From positions 1 through 33,610 of the forward strand of contig CAMNCV010000094.1 of the NCBI GenBank assembly GCA_946534585.1: a DNA stretch of 33,610 nucleotides. Reading direction: 5' to 3'. The DNA is from an uncultured Prevotellaceae bacterium. GTDB taxonomy: Bacteria; Bacteroidota; Bacteroidia; Bacteroidales; Bacteroidaceae. The translations under genes and the position numbers were made by a program. Below are positions 23,501 through 30,416 of this stretch, piece by piece (positions within the stretch are counted from its first letter, which is position 1; every line of letters begins with the position of its first letter). The notes under the pieces were generated by a model that did no database searches, was not told the origin of the DNA, and worked only from the letters and a program-made list of their open reading frames with translations.

Positions 23501-25336
23501 AGCGAGGACTATGTTGTGCCTGCAGGTGAGGCTTACTATATCTCAGCGTATGAGCGCCCGGTTGAACTTGGTTATGAGGAAATCGTTATGCCGTCTAATG
23601 GAGTAAGGTCGTATGTTGCTCAGCATAACCTCGATTTCGCAACAGTAGGTCTTGATGCCTACATAGTCTATATGGAGGGCGCCGATGGTACTCTGTATCA
23701 GAATAAACTCGGACAGGTTCCGGCTGGAACAGTCGTAGCGTTGAGAGGAGAGAAAGGTAAGACCTATCAGGTTCCGGTTATAGAAAGTGCGCCAGAAATC
23801 GCTACTAATTTGTTGACTGTAAGTGAAACTGATTTCGTGGTTGCTGATCAGGACAGAGTGATATATATGGTTACCGGAGATGGTTACGTAGATTTTTCTA
23901 AAGCCACTGCGGAAACTGTAATAGAAGCAGGCGAAGCATTCATAATATCCAAGAATGTAGGTTTCGAAAAAATTACAATAGGTTCTTCAGGATATTTGAG
24001 CTATTATACATACAATGCGCTGGATTTCACAGGCATTGAAGATATAGAGGTGCGTATTGTTACGGGTGAGTCTATCAATGGAATATTTGCACAGACCATA
24101 GAAAAGACAACCAAGGATTGTGGAGTGTTTATCAAGGGCGTTCCTAATAAGACGTATGTCGTACCTGTATGTAAATTAGCCAATTTAGGTTTAGATAATA
24201 AACTGAGGGGTTCGCATACAGATCCGTTCCCTGTCAGTTCTGTAGCCCCGCATTATGTATATGGTTACAGTAAGGGTAATATTGTAAAGGCATCTTCATC
24301 CGTGACGTTCAAGCCAAATCAGGCATATTTCGTGTCTGCCTACGGAGGTTATGAGACGATTAAGACTAATGAGTATGGATATGTTTCAGGCGTAGCTGCA
24401 AATGATATTGACTTTGAACCGGTAGAAGGCCTGTCAGCCTATGTGGTGATTGATGAATATGTGGACAGTATTGAGGTGGTAGAGATACAACATCTACCAA
24501 AGGGAGCGGCATTCTTCGTAAAGGGCGAACCTAATACAGAATATAAAATTCCGGTTCGTCCTGGTGTGAAGGAAATTACAAATAATATTCTGACAGGTAG
24601 TTTGACAAATGACTTCTGCGTAGATGATACAGTTAACTATGTATATGGTATGTCAGCAGATGGAAAATTCCGTAGAGCTACAAAAGGTGTTGGAGTTGTA
24701 ATCCCTGCTGGTAAGGCTTACTTCATTTCCAAATATCAGGGATATGAGGCGATAACAGTCGGCTCAAACAGATATTCAACGTACGTTACGGAGCATGCGC
24801 TGGATTTCAAAGAGATAGAAGACCGTGGACTTACAGCATTCATTATAACTGGTGAGACAGAAACGACTTTTGACTGGACTTGGGTATATGAGGTGCCTGC
24901 TAATACTCCTATAGTGTTATCAAGTCTGCATGCTGATACTACATATAATGTGCCATTTAGTACGTTGAGTAGTGAAAGCTGGCAATACAAAGATAAAAAC
25001 TTGCTCAGTGGCTCTTTGACAGAAGACTTTACAGTGCCTGATGGATTGTTAGTCTATGGTATGGCAAATAACAAATTTGTGAAAGCAAAATATGGTGCTA
25101 CCTTCGCAGCCAGAAAGGCCTATGTCATTTCTACTCTGAATAGTTCAACTGAGGCAAAGTCTGCACTATTTGACGGCTTGGATAACATAGATATGGAAGC
25201 TACTGCCGTGAAAGAGGTAGATATAAACAGTATGGAACAAGAGCATCGCTACTATAATCTCTCAGGCCAGCCTGTTGACGATGACTATAAGGGTATCGTT
25301 ATAGACGAAAGAGGCAGGAAGTACCTTAGAGAGTAG
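20516..25336 (+). CDS. Giant secreted repeat protein with seven ~130-140-residue repeats and C-terminal tag
   Basis: 1606 residues if started at 20516, where MKK begins a compact signal peptide ending MAWAG. An ATG at 20480 would add 12 residues. Residues ~25-270 look like a concanavalin-like beta-sandwich (WSEDFDNVQGG, IRYYDDFKLTK). Residues ~275-345 resemble a chitobiase-C-terminal-like fold (AEIYYSETEL, LYIYAVNPVNGSTSEV). Seven divergent tandem repeats begin near residues 610, 743, 880, 1020, 1150, 1279 and 1410. Each runs Y-x-T-x-(G/N)-x-x-G-Y, then aLDF-x-x-(V/I)-E-x-LxAYI-VTGE, then VPAGTPVIIxGxPNTTY, then a YGM/YM strand and PAGxAYxIS. The repeats end near 1540. The C-terminal YNLSGQPV (1580) to GRKYLRE matches the pectate lyase tag. 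No catalytic motif was seen. It is probably a surface or matrix protein, possibly an adhesin, by inference. Confidence 0.8.
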   Translation: MKKILHIIICMLTLSASMAWAGTTVSNQTIWSEDFDNVQGGDISSVSSFSAFGKGGGNFAECVVGDMGLGTAVLCTMGTSGSFMFADFKYDASEITDNWTFSMYIKSSDASCYMKTSVYYFGQLAVTGSNTNPSQGTKLTSGCYLILDKTSDGEDSNGEPTSYYNVKLGDTTVNGQLLLKYGHGYKVTLKCTNYNTTSATLSVIVYDEFENKQVYESSATVNPAQLGALRGMFEYKYSDYNMDHDPYASIRYYDDFKLTKDVIVDDTPCEAPTYSIVDANLKARTVVLDCETEGAEIYYSETELAPGDNAWLPYAGEFETEATTLYIYAVNPVNGSTSEVITFGTGAGSTLQLYPPTFTAVSYDAEKGFAFTLTPNYDYVAVAPRSPRFYYQIDGGAKTLLAEGSWAYAPPGSTIMKWMEADGYTASRKTNAYTSTRPDYPMLWKQDFTTLVDGSVYGKDAKNVVLSGSSAFDVDGKPIYNIEKFISGGQNVSISVDKRIGLSTASDYYLKADSGLVSTKPTPEFDDDVESADDNFDAYDGLAVSGLVSGQYVYVSTVGGQVQVPTGSCLKHESSTEDEQVFEVYSDAAFFEIPSGVIVKSVSVYSDTEYVTTNEYGYASYVPTNAISFKADDEVRGILVTKEALSGRFTYADIAETIGEVPAGTPVIISGKPNTTYALGKGYASGLNGSNLLTVSETDIDVTTRELPVYVVDLTTGKLVRQESGVVAAGTVCVLSELQAAEYLDVTIGNSGVLGLVYDKPLNFEEVEDLTAYTITSESLKDDKVTFEYWAVDDIPAETPVILSGTPGASYSILVGQRTEALEYYNYLKGSTTSSYATSSKENAVYMLSGNDSTLVEVDKNAVTTVPAGTIYLVSKYRGFVELTTNESGTLSMTSEYPLDFSESPLTASVMTGETVSSLVSQPVSTVAAGDPFFILKGGEPNTTYRVVKADEGTKTDLTTGTYNRLTSSTADYAVSNNANYIWALNAATGEVERMSEDYVVPAGEAYYISAYERPVELGYEEIVMPSNGVRSYVAQHNLDFATVGLDAYIVYMEGADGTLYQNKLGQVPAGTVVALRGEKGKTYQVPVIESAPEIATNLLTVSETDFVVADQDRVIYMVTGDGYVDFSKATAETVIEAGEAFIISKNVGFEKITIGSSGYLSYYTYNALDFTGIEDIEVRIVTGESINGIFAQTIEKTTKDCGVFIKGVPNKTYVVPVCKLANLGLDNKLRGSHTDPFPVSSVAPHYVYGYSKGNIVKASSSVTFKPNQAYFVSAYGGYETIKTNEYGYVSGVAANDIDFEPVEGLSAYVVIDEYVDSIEVVEIQHLPKGAAFFVKGEPNTEYKIPVRPGVKEITNNILTGSLTNDFCVDDTVNYVYGMSADGKFRRATKGVGVVIPAGKAYFISKYQGYEAITVGSNRYSTYVTEHALDFKEIEDRGLTAFIITGETETTFDWTWVYEVPANTPIVLSSLHADTTYNVPFSTLSSESWQYKDKNLLSGSLTEDFTVPDGLLVYGMANNKFVKAKYGATFAARKAYVISTLNSSTEAKSALFDGLDNIDMEATAVKEVDINSMEQEHRYYNLSGQPVDDDYKGIVIDERGRKYLRE

Positions 25337-25366
25337 TGTTAAATTTCTTGAAAAAGTATGGAAATA

Positions 25367-25398
25367 TTTTTACAATTCAAAATTTATATATAACTTTG
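25367..25398 (+). promoter_or_regulatory. Promoter-like site before the 55-codon gene
   Basis: TAACTTTG (25391-25398) is a good -7 element. The -33 position, 20 nt upstream, reads TTTT rather than TTTG. Start of transcription would be near 25405, about 48 nt before the ATG. Confidence 0.5.
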
Positions 25399-25452
25399 CA
25401 ATTGTATAGGCAGTAAAAAGAAAACTAATCATATAATACGTCGAATAAGATT

Positions 25453-25620
25453 ATGTTTAAGAAAGAATATATAGCTCCGGAATTAGTAGAAATAAAGCAT
25501 GACGTTTTAGAACTTCTTGCAGGTACAACCTATGAAAAAGGTGATGATGAAGAGGAACACTTTGATGCTAAGGGGTGGAGTGGCGAGCTCTTTAACGATG
25601 ATGATGTCAATGTGGATTGA
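25453..25620 (+). CDS. Small 55-residue protein with leader-like N-terminus and acidic tail
   Basis: The ORF reads MFKKEYIAPELVEIKHDV, then LELLAGTTYEKGDDEEEHF, then an acidic end containing GWSGELFNDDDVNVD. It is too short for routine ORF cut-offs but has a TAACTTTG promoter element in front and a hairpin (25646-25681) behind, as an independent gene would. The N-terminal half (K-x-Y-x-x-P-x-L-x-x-x, then ELLAG) resembles small Bacteroidales proteins I recall with a YxxP...LLAGS-type leader, which look like exported or processed peptides. That resemblance is from memory. No Cys, no lipobox, no membrane segment. No modifying enzyme, C39 peptidase or ABC exporter lies nearby in this window. It is 116 bp downstream of the giant repeat gene. 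Function unknown. Confidence 0.65.
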   Translation: MFKKEYIAPELVEIKHDVLELLAGTTYEKGDDEEEHFDAKGWSGELFNDDDVNVD

Positions 25621-25645
25621 TAGAATCTGAAACCTCTTGATATAT

Positions 25646-25681
25646 ATGGAGTGACTGGACGTAAGTGTCAAGTCACTCCAT
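25646..25681 (+). terminator. Hairpin after the 55-codon gene
   Basis: An 11-bp perfect stem, ATGGAGTGACT with AGTCACTCCAT, and a 14-nt loop, 26 bp after the stop. Weak A/T pairing extends the base of the stem. No long T-run follows. Confidence 0.6.
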
Positions 25682-25706
25682 TTGTATATAAAAAAATAAA
25701 GAAAAA

Positions 25707-25738
25707 TTTGCAGATTGCATTTTTTTTTAGTAACTTTG
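25707..25738 (+). promoter_or_regulatory. Bacteroidetes-type promoter for clpP-clpX
   Basis: TTTG (25707-25710), a 20-nt spacer and TAACTTTG (25731-25738) match the consensus closely. The predicted leader to the clpP ATG is about 165 nt. Confidence 0.7.
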
Positions 25739-25912
25739 TATGAGAATGTTGCTTTTTGAGCAGTGTTCTCATATTTTAATTGCATACAATCCGATACTCT
25801 CAGGTAGTGTTATGCGCTTGTGGCGTATGTAAAAAGAGCGAGTGTGTTTGTGTGCGTGTTAAGTTTTGCGTATTTCATATTTAGATAACATACATTATAA
25901 TATTATAAGAAA

Positions 25913-26590
25913 ATGAATATTACAAGTGATTTCCGTAAGTTCGCAACCAGTCGCATGGGCATGAGCGGTATGGTGGTCGATGACGTTATGAAACTGCAGG
26001 ATCAGTATCTTAACCCTTATATCCTGGAAGAACGCCAGCTGAATGTGACACAGATGGATGTGTTCTCACGTTTGATGATGGAGCGCATTATCTTCCTCGG
26101 TACTGAAATCAATGACTATACGTCAAACACTATACAGGCACAGCTACTGTATCTTGACTCTACGGAACCAGATAAGGATATATCTATATATATCAATAGC
26201 CCTGGTGGCAGCGTGACTGCAGGACTTGGTATATATGATACCATGCAGTTTATATCAAGTGACGTGGCTACCATCTGTACGGGTATGGCAGCATCAATGG
26301 GTGCTGTGCTTCTTGTAGCAGGTCAGGAGGGTAAGCGCCAGGCTTTACCTCACAGTCGTGTTATGATACATCAGCCGCTTGGTGGTGTGCAGGGGCAGGC
26401 TTCAGATATAGAAATCGAAGCTCAGGAAATTCAGAAGTTTAAGAAAGAGCTTTATACCATTATTAGTAATCACTCTCATACTCCTTATGAAAAGGTATGG
26501 AAAGACTCTGACCGTAACTATTGGATGACGGCAGAGGAAGCCAAGGAGTATGGCATGATAGATCAGGTGTTGACTAAAAAACAGGGTTAA
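25913..26590 (+). CDS. clpP: ATP-dependent Clp protease proteolytic subunit ClpP
   Basis: A 225-residue serine protease that forms the double-ring chamber for ClpX. The triad is visible: Ser128 (CTGMAASMGAVLL), His153 (SRVMIHQPLGG), and Asp200 (KDSDRNYWMTAEEAKEYGMID). INSPGGSVTAGLGIYDTMQ and the head-domain helix QASDIEIEAQEI are standard. The length includes a ~30-residue N-terminal extension over mature E. coli ClpP, usual for the unprocessed chain. clpX follows 22 bp later, so the two are probably cotranscribed and made together. Confidence 0.97.
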   Translation: MNITSDFRKFATSRMGMSGMVVDDVMKLQDQYLNPYILEERQLNVTQMDVFSRLMMERIIFLGTEINDYTSNTIQAQLLYLDSTEPDKDISIYINSPGGSVTAGLGIYDTMQFISSDVATICTGMAASMGAVLLVAGQEGKRQALPHSRVMIHQPLGGVQGQASDIEIEAQEIQKFKKELYTIISNHSHTPYEKVWKDSDRNYWMTAEEAKEYGMIDQVLTKKQG

Positions 26591-26612
26591 TAGATAGAAG
26601 TAAGCATAGAAG

Positions 26613-27878
26613 GTGGTAAAGAGAAAAACAAATTACTGTAGTTTCTGTGGGCGCAGTGAGAGTGAAGTCAATATGCTTATCACTGGAGCAAATGGTTTTA
26701 TCTGCGATCAGTGCGCTGAACAGGCCTATGAGATTTCACATCAGTTGACAAACATGATGGGAGGTGAAGGTGAACTGACCTCAAATCAACTTGCAGAAAA
26801 AGCGGCTAATTCTGCTGACGTGGAGGCTGTAAATATGAATAATGTGCCGAAACCGCAGGAGATAAAGTCGTATCTTGACCAGTATATCATAGGACAAGAT
26901 GATGCAAAAAAATACTTGTCAGTAGCGGTTTATAATCATTATAAGCGTCTGTCGCAGCCAGAGGAACAGGATGGTGTTGAGATAGAAAAGAGTAATATTA
27001 TCATGGTAGGCTCTACTGGTACGGGTAAGACTTTGCTCGCGCGTACTATAGCCAAACTGCTTAATGTTCCTTTTACCATTGTTGACGCTACGGTGTTTAC
27101 AGAGGCTGGTTATGTAGGCGAGGACGTGGAGAGTATATTGACGCGACTGCTACAGGTTGCAGACTACAACCAGAAAGCTGCTGAGCGTGGTATAGTCTTT
27201 ATTGACGAGATTGACAAGATTGCACGCAAGAGCGATAATCCCAGCATTACACGCGACGTGAGCGGTGAGGGCGTGCAGCAGGGATTACTGAAACTTCTTG
27301 AGGGTACAATAGTCAATGTGCCACCAAAGGGCGGACGCAAACATCCTGATCAAGAGTATATACATCTGGATACGCGTAATATCTTGTTCATCTGTGGCGG
27401 AGCTTTTGACGGCATAGAGCGTAAGATTGCACAGCGTCTTAATGCACATACGATAGGTTATAACAGCGTGCAGAATGTAAAGCGTATTGATAAGAATGAG
27501 ATGATGCGATATGTGGCACCGCAAGACTTAAAGTCGTTTGGCTTAATACCTGAAATTATAGGTCGTTTGCCGGTACTTACTCATCTTGATCCACTTGACC
27601 GCTCTGCATTGCGTCGCATACTCGTAGAGCCAAAGAACTCTATCATAAAGCAGTATATCAAACTGTTTAAGATGGATAGGATAGAACTGACGTTCACAAC
27701 CGAAGCACTTGACTTCGTCGTTGATAAGGCTGTAGAGTATAAACTTGGTGCACGAGGCTTACGTTCCATCGTTGAAACAATTATGACCGAAGCAATGTAC
27801 GAAGCACCATCGCAGGGTATTGCAAAGTTTGAGGTGACGAAGGACTATGCAGAAAAGCAGTTGGAAAGTAAATTCTGA
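26613..27878 (+). CDS. clpX: ATP-dependent Clp protease ATP-binding subunit ClpX
   Basis: A 421-residue AAA+ unfoldase. The N-terminal zinc-binding domain has Cys9, Cys12, Cys31 and Cys34 ([15 protein letters not shown]). Walker A GSTGTGKT is at 133-140 (Lys139), Walker B IVFIDEID has Asp198-Glu199, the pore loop GYVGED follows Walker A, and RKHPDQEY is the RKH loop. The C-terminal small domain ends normally ([10 protein letters not shown]). Start is GTG at 26613: an in-frame TAG lies two codons upstream, and the first ATG would remove the zinc finger. It unfolds tagged substrates and feeds them to ClpP. A 23-bp dispersed element begins three bases after the stop. Confidence 0.97.
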   Translation: MVKRKTNYCSFCGRSESEVNMLITGANGFICDQCAEQAYEISHQLTNMMGGEGELTSNQLAEKAANSADVEAVNMNNVPKPQEIKSYLDQYIIGQDDAKKYLSVAVYNHYKRLSQPEEQDGVEIEKSNIIMVGSTGTGKTLLARTIAKLLNVPFTIVDATVFTEAGYVGEDVESILTRLLQVADYNQKAAERGIVFIDEIDKIARKSDNPSITRDVSGEGVQQGLLKLLEGTIVNVPPKGGRKHPDQEYIHLDTRNILFICGGAFDGIERKIAQRLNAHTIGYNSVQNVKRIDKNEMMRYVAPQDLKSFGLIPEIIGRLPVLTHLDPLDRSALRRILVEPKNSIIKQYIKLFKMDRIELTFTTEALDFVVDKAVEYKLGARGLRSIVETIMTEAMYEAPSQGIAKFEVTKDYAEKQLESKF

Positions 27879-27881
27879 TAG

Positions 27882-27904
27882 GGTGGTAATTATTAGAACC
27901 CACC
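27882..27904 (+). repeat. Dispersed 23-bp element, copy 3
   Basis: GGTGGTAATTATTAGAAC followed by CCACC, just after the clpX stop. It differs from copy 2 at two central positions. The GGTGG/CCACC ends are complementary. Confidence 0.8.
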
Positions 27905-27998
27905 TTAAATGAAATAGTACTTGTGGTTTATTGTGCATGAATGTAGTACGGAGTCAGTTGAGCTTATAATGTGCATAAACCATGAATAAAGAATAAAG

Positions 27999-30191
27999 AT
28001 GAACATTTCTCTTACCGACAGTCTAAAGAAATACTTCGGCTTCGATTCCTTCAGGGGACAGCAGGAGGAAGTCATCAAGCATTTGCTTGATGGCAATGAC
28101 TGCTTTGTGCTTATGCCTACAGGTGGGGGAAAGTCCATCTGCTACCAGTTGCCATCACTGCTGATGGAAGGCACGGCAATAGTCATATCTCCGTTGATAG
28201 CATTGATGAAAAACCAGGTTGATATCATCAATGGCATCAGCGAGCATGACGGAGTAGCACACTGCCTTAATTCCTCGTTGAACAAACAAATGGTGGAACG
28301 GGTGAAGAACGATGTGCGCAATGGTATCACCAAATTGCTTTACATGGCTCCCGAGTCATTGATAAAAGAGGAATATACCTTATTCTTGAAATCGGTAAAG
28401 ATATCATTCTTCGCTATAGACGAAGCACATTGCATATCAGAATGGGGACATGATTTCCGTCCGGAATATCGACGTATTCGTCCGATAATAGATACTATAG
28501 GACGCACACCGATAATCGCTCTTACAGCTACTGCTACGGAGAAAGTACGTACGGACATCATGAAGAACCTCGGTATCAGTGAGTGTCGTGTCTTTATGAG
28601 TTCCTTTAATCGCCCGAATTTGTATTATGAAGTTCGGCCGAAGACCAGTGATGTTGACAAGCAGATGATAAAATACATTAAGCAACATTCTGGTCAGAGT
28701 GGTATAGTATATTGCTTGTCAAGGAAATCAGCAGAAGATATTGCCGAGGTGCTTCGTGCAAACGATATAAAGGCAGCGCCATATCATGCAGGCTTAGACC
28801 CCAACGTGCGCAGTGCCACTCAGGATGATTTCCTGATGGAGCGCCTTGATGTAATCTGTGCCACTATAGCCTTCGGCATGGGAATAGATAAGGCCGATGT
28901 CAGGTTTGTGATACATTATGACATACCAAAGTCACTTGAAGGCTATTATCAGGAAACAGGGCGTGCAGGAAGAGACGGACATGATGCACAATGTATAGCG
29001 TTTTACTCTCGAAAGGATTTGCAGAAACTTGAGAAGCTGATGGACACTAAGCAGGCTGCGGAGCAGGAGATTGGACGTCATCTGCTGCAAGAGACAGCCT
29101 CGTATGCCGAAGCCTCAATATGTCGTCGCAAGATGCTCCTGAAATACTTCGGAGAAGACTACGATAAAGATAATTGCGGTAACTGTGATAATTGTCTGCA
29201 TCCAAAGATGCGTATGTGCGCTACGAAACATCTTCATGCGTTACTTACTGCTATTGCTGCGCTGAAAGAAGGCTATCGTGTGAGTTATGTGATGGACTTC
29301 CTGAAAGGACGCTCCACTGACGAGATTGAAGCTCATAAGCACAACGTACTCGAAGACTTCGGTTGTGGTGAGGGATTAGCAGAGAAACTATGGAGTCCAA
29401 CTGTTAAACAAGCCATTGTTGATGGATATATACGTAAGGATATTGAAACCTATGGTACTCTGAAACTCACCGCTGCTGGCAAGAGAAAACTGAAGTCCAT
29501 GCAGACAGAAGAAGGCGACAGTGCCGTAGATACATTCTATGTTACAGAAGATAACTCCTTCGTTGATGATTACAACGAAAACACAGTGGTGACAGGTGCC
29601 GTTGATGAACAACTCTATGCCATACTGAAAGACTTGCGTCGCGAGGTGGCTCGCAAGAAGGGTGTGCAGCCTTATATCGTCTTTATGGAATCATCGCTTG
29701 AACAGATGGCTACGATGTATCCCGTGACGATGGAGGAACTGCAGAATATACAGGGCGTTGGACAAGGAAAAGCACGACGTTTTGGTCAGCCATTCCTCGA
29801 TCAAATAAAACAATACTGCGAAGATAATGACATCGTACGTCCTGAAGAAATACGTGTGCGCAATGTTGCAAACAAGTCAGCTGGCAAGGTTAAGATTATT
29901 AACTGTATAGACCGTAAGATGCCCCTCAAGGAGATAGCGGCATCGTTGCACATTAAAATGCCAGAGTTGCTTGACGAGTTGGAAGCCATAGTGTATAGTG
30001 GTACACGTCTTGACCTACGGTATGACGTTGAGGAAACGATGGACGAGGAGCAGTTTGACGATATTTATGGCTACTTTGAGGAAGCGGAGACAGACTCGCT
30101 TGACGACGCCTATGATGAGTTTGACGGTGATTATTCCGATGAAGACATACGACTTGTCAGACTGATGTATGTCTCGGAGAATGCAAACTGA
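27999..30191 (+). CDS. recQ: ATP-dependent DNA helicase RecQ
   Basis: A 730-residue 3'-5' DNA helicase used in recombination and repair. Motif I is TGGGKS with Lys45, motif II DEAH at 141-144 within IDEAHCISEWGHDFRPEY, then ALTATATEKV, SFNRPNLYYEV, YHAGLDPNVR, IAFGMGIDKADVRFVIHYD and QETGRAGRDG. The RQC zinc site follows (Cys in SICRRKM, then NCGNCDNC). An HRDC domain lies at ~530-610 (LRREVARKKGVQPYIVF, IQGVGQGKARRFG). The last ~120 residues are an acidic extension with a helix-turn-helix-like stretch (PLKEIAASLHIKMPELLDELE). It is 120 bp behind clpX. clpP-clpX-recQ is a common Bacteroidales order. No promoter was recognised upstream, so read-through from clpX is possible. Confidence 0.96.
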   Translation: MNISLTDSLKKYFGFDSFRGQQEEVIKHLLDGNDCFVLMPTGGGKSICYQLPSLLMEGTAIVISPLIALMKNQVDIINGISEHDGVAHCLNSSLNKQMVERVKNDVRNGITKLLYMAPESLIKEEYTLFLKSVKISFFAIDEAHCISEWGHDFRPEYRRIRPIIDTIGRTPIIALTATATEKVRTDIMKNLGISECRVFMSSFNRPNLYYEVRPKTSDVDKQMIKYIKQHSGQSGIVYCLSRKSAEDIAEVLRANDIKAAPYHAGLDPNVRSATQDDFLMERLDVICATIAFGMGIDKADVRFVIHYDIPKSLEGYYQETGRAGRDGHDAQCIAFYSRKDLQKLEKLMDTKQAAEQEIGRHLLQETASYAEASICRRKMLLKYFGEDYDKDNCGNCDNCLHPKMRMCATKHLHALLTAIAALKEGYRVSYVMDFLKGRSTDEIEAHKHNVLEDFGCGEGLAEKLWSPTVKQAIVDGYIRKDIETYGTLKLTAAGKRKLKSMQTEEGDSAVDTFYVTEDNSFVDDYNENTVVTGAVDEQLYAILKDLRREVARKKGVQPYIVFMESSLEQMATMYPVTMEELQNIQGVGQGKARRFGQPFLDQIKQYCEDNDIVRPEEIRVRNVANKSAGKVKIINCIDRKMPLKEIAASLHIKMPELLDELEAIVYSGTRLDLRYDVEETMDEEQFDDIYGYFEEAETDSLDDAYDEFDGDYSDEDIRLVRLMYVSENAN

Positions 30192-30261
30192 TTATTCATG
30201 GCTTTATTTATTACGATGGGGTTTGGATTTCAAGGCCATTCGCTGAATATACTATAGAGTT

Positions 30262-30300
30262 AAAAAACACGAAATAATTATGTTGTTTCGTGTTTTTTTT
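30262..30300 (+). terminator. Rho-independent terminator after recQ
   Basis: The stem AAACACGAAA (30264-30273) pairs with TTTCGTGTTT (30286-30295), and the following T-run reaches 30300. A 12-nt loop separates the arms. Confidence 0.85.
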
Positions 30301-30301
30301 G

Positions 30302-30309
30302 TAACTTTG
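30302..30309 (+). promoter_or_regulatory. -7 element for glyS
   Basis: TAACTTTG directly follows the recQ terminator T-run. The nearest TTG (30283-30285) is 16 nt upstream, shorter than ideal, and lies in the terminator loop. The leader would be about 100 nt and shows no T-box-like structure that I could recognise. Confidence 0.5.
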
Positions 30310-30416
30310 CAGTCTGTTAGTCATTTAGCAGTTCTGAATATTGCTGCGAGAGACAAATACAAGACAGGAAAACAACAATTGTAAAAACGCAAATAAATAA
30401 AAACAAACATAAGAAA

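Larger units (their letters stand above)
25621..25912. other. Intergenic region before clpP
   Basis: It contains the hairpin of the small gene, the clpP promoter, and a leader of about 165 nt. The leader begins with a GAGAA...TTCTC imperfect hairpin (about 25742-25770). No trigger factor gene, which often precedes clpP in Bacteroidales as I recall, is present here. Confidence 0.55.

Noticed and set aside
17262..27904. 23-bp elements as ends of an insertion sequence
   Set aside because: The copies flank ordinary gene sets in mixed orientations with no transposase and no target duplications visible.
30310..30416. glyS leader as a T-box or glycine riboswitch
   Set aside because: No conserved T-box sequence or tandem aptamer-like pairing could be recognised in the ~100-nt leader.
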